Assembly (NCBI GenBank): GCA_029891385.1
Contig: CM057228.1
Coordinates: 31,190,214-31,254,213 of the forward strand
From: Erythroxylum novogranatense
Taxonomy: Eukaryota; Streptophyta; Magnoliopsida; Malpighiales; Erythroxylaceae
Length of the DNA stretch: 64,000 nt
Reading direction: 5' to 3'
The position numbers were made by a program, and so were the translations under genes. The notes beneath the pieces were generated by a model. The model worked only from the letters and a program-made list of their open reading frames with translations, ran no database searches and had not been told where the DNA came from. Shown one piece after another: positions 12,111 to 24,960 of this stretch (its first letter is position 1; every line of letters begins with the position of its first letter).

Positions 12111-13679
12111 TTAGATTTGTCCTTGTGAGTCTCTAACTAGCATCTTGTAGAAGTATCCTACAAGAAGAGGTGGTGAATAACTTGTTGGAGTCCTTTTGAC
12201 CATTAAAATTCATTATATGTATATAATTAAAATTAAAGATAACTAATTTTAAATCAATTATAATTTAATTAAAATATATGGGTCCCATTGTGCACATTGG
12301 TTGTTAGAAGCCTTGAAATTTTGATTCATTGCTACCTCTTCCAAGCTCAATAACTTCTTAGCTCTAATTAAACGAACATAAAATACACTAACTGATTTCC
12401 TAGACGTAGTATGGAACAATGGTTAGATGAATCCCACATACCATGAGTTTACCCTAAGGAATAAATAATATAGAAAAAGCTCCTTATATTCTTCACCATT
12501 CTTTGAAAGATTAAATCCCAAAAACTAAAGAAGCTAAAGCAAACAATATAAGGAAACCAAATTCGAACACATGCATCCTTGACTGAATGACTTCATCATT
12601 GTCACAATGAACATAAAGAGTTTTCGTAATCGATGATTATTTGAAACTATCAATTTACCTAATCATGTACAAACTATTAGGACATTGCCACTACCTCCAT
12701 TTTCCTCAACGTTCTCTAGAATATTTGAGCAACTTTTACACAACATCTAGTATATACAACCACACATTCATCTAATATCTTCGTAACTAGAAAATGAGAT
12801 ATAGAGAATAAAGAGAGACAATTAAATCAAATGAGACTAAAAACCTTAAACAGGAAGATCAACCATTAAAGTCAAGCAATGATTAGAGTTTAGTGAACAA
12901 ATTTCTTATGCACTAATTTGTTTTCCAATAGGGAGGATTCTATTAGATACCTCCATCAAAACTCATTTCTGTCGTCAAAAAAATTTGTCACGTCAACATT
13001 TTTTGATGAGTTTATGTTAAAATGCAATATAAACAAAAACAAATCACATATATAAAGCACAAACATCAAAACATGTTAGAGAGAAGTTGGAGGTAATGTT
13101 ACAATAAGTAGACATTGGGATGTGGGTTTTTCTATTGTATTGCAATGAAATGGGTATGAAGCTATAGATCACAAAATTGAAGGAAAGTTGGAATGAAGCA
13201 CACTTGTAGCAAGCATTTTTTAACATCTGTAACTATAAATAATATAGCATGAAAGTATTTGGCTTTTTCAAGTGAAAGATAGAAGTGACCTAGTCTCACT
13301 TTACAATGGAAGTTGGAGCAGCTATTTGCTTCAGCGGCTCAATCTCAGATGTAACTTGGTACATCCAAATTAGCAAATGGTAACCAAAATAATGAATGTT
13401 GATTGTTTTGACCTTTGATAATTTTCCCAGGAGCCCTACATATCAAAGTAGTAAATTTTAGCAAAGGCCCAAAAAATATAATTTAATAGATGCAATTGTT
13501 AAAATTAAGATGAATTGCTTATAAAATCTAAATTCTACTATCATAAATCTAAATTCTACTATCATAAATTTCTAGCTACAGATTCAGGAGATATTATAAT
13601 AAATGTCACTGCTAACCAAATTTATCAGTTTATTGAACAAAAAACTTGATGTAGAATATTGTGAAATCTTGATGGTAAC
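12111..13679. other. Intergenic DNA, no gene recognised; one 21-bp direct duplication
   Basis: No domain seen. At 13525-13566 a 21-bp unit beginning AATCTAAATTC occurs twice in tandem. A GC-richer patch at 13290-13440 could be an old gene fragment, but neither strand gives a convincing reading. Confidence 0.4.
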
Positions 13680-15245
13680 TGTAAAATCCCAAACCTTTCC
13701 TTTCAATGAAGGTAAATTTTTATTTTTAGTGAATAGTATTTTTTACATGAATAGTAATTTTTAGGGACTTGAATCTGAACAAAATTAAAAAATATTCAAA
13801 ATAAGTATTAGAGTCTATTGGTACTGAAATGAATCAAAAATAATTCTGATTGGATGGATTTTAGGAATTTAGGAAGTTTAGGACTTAAAATGCCCTTTTT
13901 GAAAATAATGGAGATATTTTTTTAAAACATCCATTCAATACATATCAACCCTAATAAGAGTATTTCATGGTCAATTTTATGATAAGCCCGTTGCAAAATA
14001 TTTTATGAATGTAATTTGGTTAGTCAGTGAATTAAATTCATTAAGGGACAATTTGGTCTTTTTGTATAGTAATTAGGGGCAAATTGGTCTTTTTAAATGA
14101 TGAATAGTGGATTCATGATGAAAAAATGACAAGTGTCATACGTTAAAGGAGTAAACTTAAGAAAATTGCTTCATTTTTTTTGTCATAATCGTGAGAGTGA
14201 AAGCGAGTTACCCGAAGTGAAAAACAAAAGAAGGAAAGGAGAAAGCCAAAGGTCGGTTTCAGCCAAGCTTGAGAGAAGAAGGGTGCAGCTAATTTTCCAT
14301 GATTTGGAGCATGATTTGAAGAAAGTTTGCAATTTTCCACAAGATTGAAAGAAAGTGGTAAGTTTTCCTAACTATGTTTAGTGAAATTCTATATTAGGAT
14401 TCTCGGTTTACTTGAGTAATCCTAGTGTTTTGTCCATAACTTAGTTTATATACTTCAAAATTGTGTGATTCCAACTATAAATGAAACCTAAACATATTAC
14501 TGAAAATCTATAGAAGAGACTTAGACCTAATTCTAGCTGAATGATATTAAAAATTGAGATTGATTGTGGTAACTTGATATTGTTTCTGTGTTGAAGTAGC
14601 TTGTGATTTCTGGTACATGTTTCATAATTTAGAAGTTGAAATGGCATGATTTTTAATGATATGGAAACTAGAGACATAGGAGAACAAAATTTTAGAAGAC
14701 TTCAAAACCTAATTTGAACGTTTGATATGTGAAAATTAAGGAACAAATAGAGCTATGCATCTAATTGCTTGATTATGAAATTGAAAGAAGTTGAAAATTT
14801 TGAATGTATATGGGCCAAAGGCAATTTCACAATCGTGATAGGCTCCAAACATCTCCTTTTTTTTTAATTTTGAAATTGTAAAAATTACTTTACAAAATGG
14901 TTTAAGCTTTAAGCCATAAGTTAAAGTACCTAAAAAAATATTTCACTTTTAGCCTATGGCATTAGGCTCATTACATGATATTATACTAGTCAGAGTATTC
15001 CAACCATGCATGGTAGTGTCCGGGGGGCGTCAGTTACTAACAGTGGGTAGTATTGTGTCTGTCAATAGTCCAGTCCAGTGAATTTCCCTCTACATGTAAT
15101 GAATATATAAAGTGTTTCTAGAAAACTTTCCTACCAACAGACTTAACTTTACGAGAACTTTCTAGCCAATTTGGATATCAACTAGAGGGCCACCGTGGAG
15201 TACCAGATAGGTCACCTAGTCATTACAAGATACGGTCCTGTGAGT
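13680..15245 (+). repeat. Truncated gypsy-type LTR, + sense
   Basis: Opens with TGTAAAATCCCAAACC, a common start of plant gypsy LTRs. It then shows the usual order: AT-rich upstream part, purine-rich leader (14170-14345), and a strong plant splice donor AGTG|GTAAGT at 14358. Further on, a GC-richer block at 14990-15245 holds GGGCCACCGTGGAGTACC and a second donor-like CCT|GTGAGT at 15240. No matching GGGATTTTACA end was found, so the right side is lost. The ORFs at 14133-14348 and 14143-14340 lie in the leader and are not genes. Confidence 0.6.
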
Positions 15246-16564
15246 AACAAAGAAAATTGAGAATAAGAGATAAATACGAGGTTTAACATGAAGGTAAATA
15301 GTTTATCTTAATCAGGAATGCATTATCTCTTAATTAAATAATTTTGAGTTGAAGAAAAGAGATGATCAATTAACTAAATAGTAAACATGTGCTTTCTTTT
15401 CGTATTTAACATAAGAAAAAGAGTAAGTTTTTTCACATTTCCCTTTTCTTGCCCATGTTTTTTCCACGAATCAGTGTTCAGTTCAATAATGTATCCAATC
15501 TTTCACAAGATTTTCAAATGGACTTGAAATAGATACTCAACCTTTACAAATCAAATTTCTGAAAAGAAATTAAAGAAATAGAGAGATAGTAGACATCACA
15601 CTTCCATTGTTGCAATTAAAGAAATTTCTTGGACTCCTTTACTTCTGTATGCTAATTCAGGAGGAACTATTAGTAATAGCTACAAGACAATAAATAAGTT
15701 CAGATTGACTAAAGCATTACCATTTTCTTTAGTTGATACAAAATATGCTATTTAAGTTCTACACAAATTTCAAAAAAATGTCTTCCAGTAACCTAGCCTC
15801 CCATTTCTATATAATGTTATATAGAAATCATATGGTCTAAAATCTGAAGGCCATCGACATCAACCTTAAAGGAAACAGATGGCCTTAAAAGCATGTAAAG
15901 GAAGGAATGAAACTTTGAAAATAGATATTCTAACAGAAACTTTTGAAAGAAGCTTACCTCATTCAGTTGTCCTTTTAACACAGTGGAACAGTTGTGACCA
16001 AGTTGCAACCTATAATATTGACAAAAGTTTGTTCTTTATATAAGAGTCTCAATATTCTATAAATGTAAATAAATAGTTAAAACTGGTATAATAAAATCTA
16101 ATCATAAGAAGAATTCCATTAAGAAAAGGAAATGTATGGGAACCAAGCAAATTAGATTTGTAATAATGAGATTCAAGATGCCCCAATCACCTCTGTGTGG
16201 TTTGTTGCATGAACAACTTCTGAGACAAAAAAGTGACTAAGATACAAAATGCGCAGACCTAAAATGTCAAAAATTGCATGAGGGAGGGAATGCATGAGGG
16301 CATTTCTCTTTTCTTCAAGCTTAAGAAATCATTAGATACATACTAGCTTAGTCTTCATATTGCATTCTACAAGGTCACAATAAGTGCACACATCCTAACA
16401 CCTCCCAATGATTACAACTAACTGCTGAAATTTATTGCTTCAGTAACAAGCAGACAATATATGCAAAGGTCTACTAAGTTATTCTAAACTTCTAGTGTGT
16501 GGTTAAGTAATTAATTAGGAAGTTCATTTAAAGGTAAGTAGAAGAAAACTCAATTTTTCCACTA
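15246..16564. other. Unassigned DNA with an exon-like segment
   Basis: No transposon domain seen. The minus-strand segment 15958-16009 is described separately. A second minus-strand stretch near 16185-16265 contains the reading FVSEVVHATNHTE bounded by AG-like and GT-like dinucleotides, which is suggestive only. Confidence 0.35.
15958..16009 (-). other. Exon-like segment (52 bp) with acceptor and donor consensus
   Basis: On the minus strand the sequence reads ...TATTATAG | GTTGCAACTTGG ... CTGAATGAG | GTAAGCTT. A 52-bp block is thus framed by a plausible acceptor and a strong donor. One frame reads LQLGHNCSTVLKGQLNE. I cannot assign it to a gene. It may be a fragment of a host gene disrupted by the LTRs at 13680 and 16570. 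Confidence 0.3.
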
Positions 16565-17269
16565 CTTACTGTTGGACCCCGAACCTTGAAGCGAAAATTA
16601 GAAATATGAAAATTAAAGTAAATGAGTGTTTTTGTATATACTTTTTGTTATAGGTAATTATGATATTGGAATGTGAATCATGTATGGATGGTGAAGCATG
16701 AACTATGGTGATACATATAAGATATTATGCAAAATCAAGAGAGGAACTTGGTGAATGACATAATGCTATTAAATGTAAGAAATCATATGAATTGAGGCTG
16801 AGTTTTGGATGAATTCCAAATGATATTTGTATTGTTATAAATGATGTGTAATTAAGAAAGTGAAGTTAGGATGAATGTTAAATGTATATGCTGATTCAAA
16901 GGAAATTAGAGAATGATTGAAATAGAATTGGCCAAAGTTGCCTTCTTTGAAGTTGTAGTTTGTTCTTCCATCTTTCCAATGATACTAAGTATGCAAGATT
17001 TCAAGATCGGAGCTAAGAGTTATAGTTAATACAATTTATGATGTTATATAAGATTGATGTTTGTGACAGCTCTGATGAATGTTTGAGAATTGTGGTTTTG
17101 ATGAACCAATTTATTTGAGATTTGAGAAGTTCATGAATTGATTTTGTAGCTTGAATTGTTATGAAGTGTTTAGGCCTTTGAATAAGTAAATATGTGAAGA
17201 TTATAAGTGTATATGATGTTAATTGGATGTAAGAAGCATTGGAAAAAGGTTTGAATGGGTTTTGGAAAC

Positions 17270-17460
17270 GCATGTTCGTTAAACGGACATGGAAGTCCGT
17301 TTAATGGACAGTTATGGGTCTAAAGGACCTCTTCCCTTGCTCATGTCCATTAGACGGACATGGATGTCCGTTAAACGGACATTCTCTGATGGATTGGTAC
17401 ATTTTGGGCCATATGTGTCCGTTAAACGGACATGTATGTCCATTTAATGGACAGCCACGG
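17270..17460. repeat. Palindrome cassette, arms GTCCGTT / AACGGAC
   Basis: Six tightly clustered copies of the 15-bp inverted repeat GTCCGTT-A-AACGGAC or decayed versions (for example GTCCGTTTAATGGAC, GTCCATTAGACGGAC). The same cassette reappears at 60866-60925 and 62718-62895 in LTR B. The core AACGG resembles the plant MYB3R/MSA motif, but binding is not shown. Confidence 0.85.
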
Positions 17461-18895
17461 GTCAACTAGTGAAAAATGTGATTTTGACCATTTTAGAGGC
17501 CGAATCTGATTTTGTGGTCTTCATAAGAGTTGTATATATAGAAGTATACTTTCAAATGGTCTAAGAACGAAATCAATCCGATCTCTAGATTGAAAGTTAT
17601 GGTGTTTGCGCCAAAAGACTTTCAAATCGATTTAGAATTTGAACATGTTGAATTGTTTTGATCATAACTCACTCATCTGACCTCGGATTGAGGCGATTCT
17701 TGAAGCATTGAATTCATAACACATTAATCCTTCTCTAAAAGAAAATTGGTATCAATTGGAGTTGAATTGAAAGATTTTTATTGAATCTCATGATAATCAG
17801 GATGTTTTGTTTCATTCTGATCTTGCTATTTTCCTTCCTCATCCGATCTTGTCAGATCTTTTGCTTATATCTTTTCCGTCTGACATCCGATTGACTTGGT
17901 TCTTGAAGCGTTGGATTTCTAAGACAATGAACTTCATTTTATGTGAAATTGTGAATTTATGAGTCTTAATTGAGCAAGATTGTGTAAATCAAAGTGAGAC
18001 GGAAAATTTCCAAACATGGTTCAGTACTTTGCGAAATTCGGAATCTGTGGAGATCCGAATGAAGCGATGTTTGAGGCAAAATAAAATTAAGATATGGGGC
18101 TACAAATCATATGAAGGAATGAAATTTCAATTTAGCTCCTAAGACTTCCAATTTGTGAATGGAAGTTTGGATTAATGTGCAGTCTTGGATTAGGAACATC
18201 TGAAAGTAATTTGGCCATATCTTATGTTCTAGTAATCCAATTGAGATGATTCTTGATTTGGATTAAACTAGAGAAATAAGACTACAATTGTTATGAAGCA
18301 ATCAAGTTTCAATTTGGTCCTTAAGATGGTCAATTTTTGTATGGAAAGAATGTGCTAGAAATTGTGTTTGTGGAACGATATGTCCGACATGTTTTGAGCA
18401 TAACTTTCGATGTAGTGCTCCAAATTGGATGATTCTTATGGAATTATGAAATTAAGACAAGGAGGAACAACTTTCTAGAAGGAGGTTTTAGCAAATTCCT
18501 TCATTTAGATGTGAGAATAATTGTCCAAAAGTAAGCATGACTTAAAGTAAAATTCAGGGGCAAATATGGAACATCACTTAAAGAGTTAGAGTTTTAGCCT
18601 AACATAGAGGGGCATTATAGTCTTTGGCCACTCATTTAATGAGCTGGCACTATAAAAGAAGAGAATAACATTTGAAGAGAAGCAAGTCACGAAATTAAAT
18701 GGGAAAGGAACAAAGAAAGAGGAGAGAAATGAGAGATATCGTGGAGATGAAGGAGAAAGGTAAGAGAGAAAGCTAGGTTTCGGTTTTTCTACCAATTGAA
18801 GAGGGATTTTGATGTTGCTCCAAGAGAGAAAAATGTGGAGAATGAAGAGAGCTCCAAGATGAGCCAAGCAAAAGTCGAAAATGAAGAAGATAAAG

Positions 18896-20020
18896 GTAAG
18901 TGATGGTTTTGATCTTTGAGTTTTAGTGAGTTTTTAGGTTGATTTGACTTAAGTTTGGCATATGCTTGTGGATTCTCAAGCCAATTTTAGAGTTTTTGTA
19001 GTTGATTTGAATTAATTGTGGATGTTTATGATTTAGGGTTTTTTTTATCTTAATTGAGGAAATTGAAGAGAGGCTTAGGAGACTTGAGCATTGGACAAGT
19101 TTATGGCATGGAATTTAAGGTGGGTGATATGTTTATTTTTCAAATTATGAGCTAATTATAAGTGTTGGTTTTATAAGCTATTATCTTACAAATGATTGAA
19201 TCAATTGCTCTTGAAATGATTTATAAAGTGTTAAAGTCATTGTTTCCAAATGAGTTACGAAAAATTCTTCAATGATTTGGACAATTTTCCATAAATGACT
19301 CGAATTGATAATCAATGGATTTTTTAGTAAATTGATATAGATGAAATACTTATTGCATTCATTGTGTTAAATTGATTGATAATTTGATTATGTGAATTTG
19401 TGTGATATTGTGAATGATTGACATTATGTTGAATTTGAGATGACGACATGAATAGTTCGATTTCGAAGTATGCCTTCGGGCTTTTAGTTTTCCATACATG
19501 AATATGTGTTATATGGGTTTGGTTAGGTCCCTCATGTGGAGTCAGTGCACTGGTCTCATTTTTAAAAGCCTTCGCCCGGCTGCCCGCTAGTGGCATAGGA
19601 GCTCCGATTTCGGACTCCCCATGTGTTTCACGGCTGCATAGGACCGCTTTGCGGGAATGTGTAGTACGTCCTGTTTTATGGACCAACCCAAACCGTTTGA
19701 TGTGCTACGTGCTTTGCTTTGTGAAAAATGTGTTGCATTTATATGTGATTCATTTCATGTTTTCAACTGAAATTATAAATTGTACAATGGTTTAAAATTT
19801 CGACGAATGAGAAATTGGGATTTTCAACTTTGAGAGTTTTAAAAACTGTTTGTAAATGTTCATGAAAGATTTTGGAATTGAGAAGTTTTTGAGAAATGAA
19901 CCTTCGCTGTTATCGATCAACTGAAAATAAGGTTTGAAAATATGTTTGCTTATCATTTGTTTTATAAACATGTTATCCACGAGCTTCCGAGCTCACCCCT
20001 CCTTTCATCCCCATCTCTAG
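18896..20020 (+). other. Candidate intron inside the solo LTR (1,125 bp)
   Basis: The purine-rich leader ends AAAG|GTAAGTG at 18896. A pyrimidine-rich run with CCATCTCTAG ends at 20020, followed by ATATTCGAGCAGG, which resembles the GCGATGAGCAGG after the acceptor at 31301. Assigned by splice consensus and conserved position among related LTRs. Confidence 0.45.
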
Positions 20021-21203
20021 ATATTCGAGCAGGAGATCGGATGAAAGACGTCAAGACATCAGTATTTGTGCATGTGTTTGTAATTTGTGTATTGTGGTTT
20101 ATGAGTATTGGTAATGGGGTATGGCTTGAAATGCCATTAGAGTATTGTAAGCAGTTAGTTCATGATATATTTTGGATTATACTATTGTATAAGAATTTGA
20201 GTTGTGGAATTGGAAAATGTGTATGGCTATAGATTGGGCAAATTGGTTTTGTACACAAATTGAATTGAGTTATGAATGTAGTTGGGATAGATACATATGT
20301 ATAAATATGGATGAACATGTTTGATGATGGTATATGAATTGTGAAGATTTATAAATTCGATTGGTTGAGTTTGATGGAAGCATTAATTTGTATATGAGTT
20401 AATGGAAATTGTATATGAGTTTGAATGTGATGAATATGATTTGAATATGAAAAATGACTTGAAGTGGTTTAGAATTTAGGATTGTATTTATGCTGAGATC
20501 CTGGACGGAGGGTCCGGTGGATTTTGATGTATGAGTAATTGTCTGAAATTTATAGAAGTGTATTCAAGTTAATTGCAGGTTTGGGTTATTGAAAGTGCAG
20601 TCGTTATGTTGCCGGATTTTTATATGGTAGTATATGGATAAGTGAAATTGTGTATGAATTTATGGATTTATTGGTATAAGTGTGAAATTGCTATGGTAAG
20701 AAATGAGAATAAGGATAAAAATATGTTTCGTTATGAAGATTTTGGGTTATCGCATAAGTAAGAAGACCATGTTTAAGGATTGAGATTTATATGAGAAAAA
20801 AAAATACCAATTTTGGATTGGCTAGTCCAAGGTTTCCAACGCGATAAGTTTTCTAAAGTACACGCTTCGGATGTCGGATATGTGTTGATGTATTTTAGTT
20901 CGAAATGATCCACTTGTTTCACATTTGTATTCGATCCTATTAGCTTCGCATTCGTTTCTTTCCATTCTATTTGAATTTCGATTAAGTTTGTTTCGAATCA
21001 GTTTCGACCCACTTGTCACATATGTTTCGATTTTCCGTTATCCGCTTTTCATTTCCGATTCATGTATTTGCTTCGCTATATGATCCGATTCATTATTTTT
21101 CGTTCCGTTTCGGATTCGATTTAAGAGTGATCGTGTTCAATTTAAGCAGTGGGGTTACGAGTGTTAAGTATATGCAGTTGGGTTCCGAAAACGGGATCCA
21201 ACA

Positions 21204-22130
21204 CTTACTCCATCAGAAAGCTACACAATAGATAACACGATTTTTAAGATAGTGAAGTTAATAACTTATATTCTTCAAATCCTTTTTTCCCTTTGTTTGA
21301 TCCTCATTACATACATTTCTAAACAAAGGCCTATAAAGAAGTTGATACATAACGGTTCAAATCTAACGTGGTTAAAGAGCAACAAACTCTTAAGTTATTG
21401 AGATAAAATGTCATTGACAATAACCTTCAAGGCAATAGATGACCCCTTAAAACAAACTCTCAAACTCTTAAGGCCTAGGGATTTAACATTAATAAGAACA
21501 AAATTATACTCTATTAATAACTAACGCAAGATACAAAAAACAACTACACAAAATATACGAGACATTTTGTAGCATAAAAGAGATCAAGGTAGATCCAAAA
21601 ATCAAACTTAAAAAAGACAAGGGTTGTACATAACATACCCAGAAATATAAGACAGACGAGGGAGCTACAAGACAAAAAATGTTATTAAAGAAGATAGAAG
21701 AGGGAGCAGTTGGATAAAATATGTTGTTAGAAAAAATAGATGACGAAATTGTTGGAAAACAAAGAAAGGCAAAAAGACACTACTGGAAGATAAAGAAAGA
21801 TAGAAATAGATGAGGGCGTTGCTAAAGAAAACAAACGAGGAGTTGCTGGTAAACAAATGAGAGGAGTGTATTTAGGTAATAAAAATGACATTGTTTTTAT
21901 TTTTTTGTGGTAAAAATTTTTTTGTAAGAAAATCCTTTTAACTATGACATTTATTTTCTTAGTTGATAAAGGACATGTGTGTTTTAGCTACAAACAAAAT
22001 TTTGTAGTGCAAGGTCTTTAGCTATGAAAATAAATTAACACTTAAAAACGTCACTAAAATTATTAGTTATTAAAATATTTCATACCAAAAACATTTTATT
22101 AAGAAATAAGTTCATAAGTAAAAATGTCAT
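21204..22130. other. AT-rich DNA with a possible CACTA-transposon terminus at 21971-22009
   Basis: On the minus strand, from 22009, the sequence reads CACTACAAAATTTTGT then TTGTAGCTAAAAC. This matches the CACTACAAAA terminal repeat of plant CACTA/CMC elements. Related TTAGCTATGAAAA and GTCACTAAAATTA motifs lie just outside at 22015-22075. I found no partner terminus or 3-bp duplication, so this is a relic at best. No gene is seen in 21204-21960. Confidence 0.4.
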
Positions 22131-23200
22131 TGTTAAGATAGATGTTATGTATCTTATTATTAAGTTTGACATTATTTGGTATTTGGATTTGATTTGTTCA
22201 AATCCTAATTGAGATAGGATTTGATAATGGTTATGTTTTGTTTAATTTGATTATGGTAGCAAAGTTGTTGTGGGATTCAAGTGTTATTTTTGTTGTGAAT
22301 AAAAAAACGAAAATTTCTAAAAGATAAAATCTTACAGGCTATCTTGGATAAGTTTGGTAGTCGATTGAATGGAGAAAACAAAATCTACCTAGTGAAAACT
22401 CCTTGAGTATTACATGAAAGTATAGATGAATAAGTCTTCTACCAAAACACTTCTTCTTAGTCTTGTGATGTGGACGTTTTTGGGTTGCAGCTGTGTTTTT
22501 GTTTTTGTCATTGCTTGAATCAACTGGGTAATTTTTAATCTATACTTCAATGTCATTCAATTTACATTGGTTGTTTGACTCTTTAGCTATGGGTCTTCCT
22601 TGTGCAGTTGTTGTTGATTGTTTTCTTGCTGTCAATTATGTCTTCATAATTGGGTCTTCTTTTGTTTTGCATTGTTGATGGATTTTCTACTGAGAGCTTT
22701 TAGATCTGTGGTTGTCGATTGGATTGGAGTGCAACACTGTTAATTTTACATTTATAATTAATCCATCATTTTGCTAGTTTTTCTATTAAGCATCACGACT
22801 ATATGGGCTGAAGGGTATCATGAGTAATCTAGAAATTGTACATGCGTGACTCCTATATTTTTCTTTTTTTGTTGACTGCACAAATTTTGAAATTTTCAGT
22901 GGTGAGTTTTCAACTTGTGATTGTTAAGTGGATGGAAGGACTAGTATGCTGATTTTATCCTGATGAGAATTTCATCTTGGTGTTGCAGATTTTATTAATA
23001 TATTGGTTGTTAGCGAAAGAATTACGCTAGGTGAAGGCCCTACAGACGTAAGGAAGGCGTGCCAAATTGCATTAATAAATTTTGATGTTGATTTGTTATT
23101 TTGCCTTTGATTGTTTAATTTTTATGGTTTTTGATTGTGTTAGAAATGACTGCATAAAAATTTGAAAGTTTGTGAAACCATTACAACTTAAGAATTTTCA
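22131..23200 (+). repeat. 5' LTR of the Gag-only copia element (about 1,070 bp)
   Basis: Starts TGTTAAGATAGATG and ends AGAATTTTCA, just before a decayed primer site. It aligns along most of its length with 26029-27556, the second LTR of the array (shared blocks: TATCTTATTATTAA, TTTGACATTATTTGG, GGATTTTCTACTGAGAGC, AATTGCATTAA). Divergence is visible throughout, so the copies are not recent. Confidence 0.82.
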
Positions 23201-23201
23201 A

Positions 23202-23214
23202 TTAGTATTAGAGC
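23202..23214 (+). other. Decayed tRNA-Met primer binding site
   Basis: TTAGTATTAGAGC, two bases after the LTR, corresponds to the canonical TGGTATCAGAGC of plant copia elements with three changes. The second copy at 27558-27569 reads TGAGTATCAGAG, closer to canonical. Confidence 0.65.
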
Positions 23215-23270
23215 AAGTAATCGAGTCAGAACTTAGTACAACAAGTTGGTGCAGATTTGTGTTCCTCAAT

Positions 23271-24960
23271 TATGGCTATAAGAGAAGGGGAATCAATCAT
23301 CAGGCCACTATTGTTAGATGGTTCAAATTATCATACGTGGAAATCATGCATGAGAGTATTTATTCAGGCACAAGGAACAAGAGTAAGAACTTGGTTTTAA
23401 ATGGCTAGACACATCTAATGACGACTGATGAAAAGGGAGAAGTAGTGCTTAAAGATGCATCTGAGTGGATAAGCTAATGAAGAGAGAGCGCATGGAAATT
23501 CTCAACCATTGCATGTCATCTTTAGTGTCATTGATGAAGGTCACTTTTTAATGATATTAGCTTACGAATAGGTAATAGAAGTGTGGGACACTTTACATAC
23601 TATACATGAGGGATCTAAATCTGTGATCGTCTTGAAACATCAAATGCTGGCTATAAGATTTGAAGAGCTGAAGATGGATGAGAGTGAAACCATTGGAGAC
23701 TTCCATGAGAGACTACGTGGCATAGCAAACCAAGCACATCAACTTAGGAAGAGGTACTCTAACCTAAAACTGGTTAAGAAGATATTGAGATCGTTACCTT
23801 TGAGGTTTATACCGAAAATTGTAGCAATCGAGGAAGTTCAAGATATCAATGAATTACCATTGGATTAGGTAATTGGAATTCTTACCAATTTTGAGATGAT
23901 TTTATTAGGGGGAAAAAAGAGAGGAGAAAAGGATTGACATTGCAAGTTGAGATTGGTAAAGTCATGAATGACTTCGAAGATGAATCCGAAGAGAATGGGG
24001 ATATGAAGATATTGACAAGAAATTTCAGCAAGTGGTTACAGAAAGTGAAAAAGGATAGATCTAAGTTCAGGCAAAATGGTAGGAGTTTATTGAACAACAA
24101 CTTCAAACAACAAGCTAAAACTTAAAAAGGTGCAATGTCATGGGTGTCAAGGCTTCGACAATGTGCATGTGGAATGTGCTAACATCTTGAAGAAGAGAAA
24201 AGGGAAGTCCTATACATGCACTTAGAGTGAGAATGAATCTAGAAGTGAGTATGGTAGTGAAGAAAAAGTTATGAATAATGCTACGTTAGTTGCTTTATAC
24301 AACAACGATCTAGTTGCTGGCTTAACAACAACCAAGAAGGAAGTAATCGATGACGAAAATTTGAGGAAAATTTGAGTAAATTTTGGGAAAAACATGGACG
24401 AATTAGCTTAAAGCTCAATCTCATATTATAATAGTGATGGCAATGTTTCATATGACAAAAAGAGAATATTTACGAAGCTTATGAATTAATGTATGCAAAA
24501 TGGGTGCAAACATGCAAGAAAAAAAGAAAAACTAAATAAAAAAACCTTTAAATGAAGAACATCATTCAAGATTTGGAAAAGAAGTTGTTATTTACTATAA
24601 ATGAGCCTGATGAAATGAAATTAAAGATGGTCAGTACAAAAAAGGGAAAAAGAATGTTAAATGGAGTTACTGAAAAGCTAGAAAAGTTGTTGAAAATTAG
24701 TAAGATGAATAGAGATCTTGAAGTTATTGGCTATAAAGTTCAGTGTTCTAAGTCGAATGATTAGAAAATTGGTACGAACAGATCTGTTCAAAGAGAAATC
24801 TAAAAAAAAATTTGAAGGTTCATGCCTATATGTCCCTTTTGTGGAGTAATCAAGCACATAAGACTGAAATGTTACAAACTGTTACAAATGATATTTCAAA
24901 GGGATCAAAACTGAAAATCTAGACACTCTCCATTAAATTTCCAACAGTAACCCATGTTAC
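23271..24960 (+). pseudogene. Copia Gag pseudogene, copy 1 of a Gag-only family
   Basis: The start ATG at 23271 reads MAIREG, followed by PLLDGSNYHTWKSCMRVFI, the N-terminal Gag block. Then come an MWDTLHTIHEG segment (23581) and a UBN2-type region with IGDFHERLRGIANQAHQL and KKILRSLPLRF (to 23868). A charged C-terminal part with coiled-coil character (24552-24764) and a CCHC knuckle (24831-24872) follow. Frameshifts and stops separate these parts. After the knuckle and a short KHIWVRKG-like stretch, the sequence runs into 3' non-coding DNA and the PPT without protease, integrase or RT. Gag would form the particle shell; with no pol the element would rely on another copia for movement. Confidence 0.82.
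24831..24872 (+). other. CCHC zinc knuckle of copia Gag
   Basis: Translates as CPFCGVIKHIRLKC, an exact C-x2-C-x4-H-x4-C nucleocapsid knuckle for RNA binding. It survives although the surrounding frame is broken. In the second copy (54339-54380) the second Cys is replaced by Tyr (CHFY...). Confidence 0.8.

Larger units (their letters stand above)
16570..21203 (+). mobile_element. Solo LTR, gypsy type, 4,634 bp, with perfect CTTAC target duplication
   Basis: Begins TGTTGGACCCCGAACC and ends GGGATCCAACA, termini that are inverted copies of each other. CTTAC at 16565-16569 is repeated at 21204-21208, so both boundaries are certain. There is no internal coding region, so it is a solo LTR left by recombination between two LTRs. 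In sense order it holds a palindrome cassette (17270-17460), several copies of a 70-90-bp module (17640-18470), a purine-rich leader (18655-18895), a donor at 18896, TGCCCGCTAGTGG (19580), CTCACCCCTCC (19992) and a candidate acceptor at 20020. The ORFs inside (18586-18867, 19324-19686, 19942-20232, 21013-21231) have no domain and are not genes. Confidence 0.92.

Noticed and set aside
19324..20232. 120- and 96-residue ORFs
   Set aside because: Both lie inside a solo LTR with exact boundaries and have no similarity to known domains.
23202..23214. Primer sites as tRNA genes
   Set aside because: They are only 12-13 bases complementary to a tRNA 3' end; no cloverleaf or A/B boxes around them. No tRNA gene was seen in the window.
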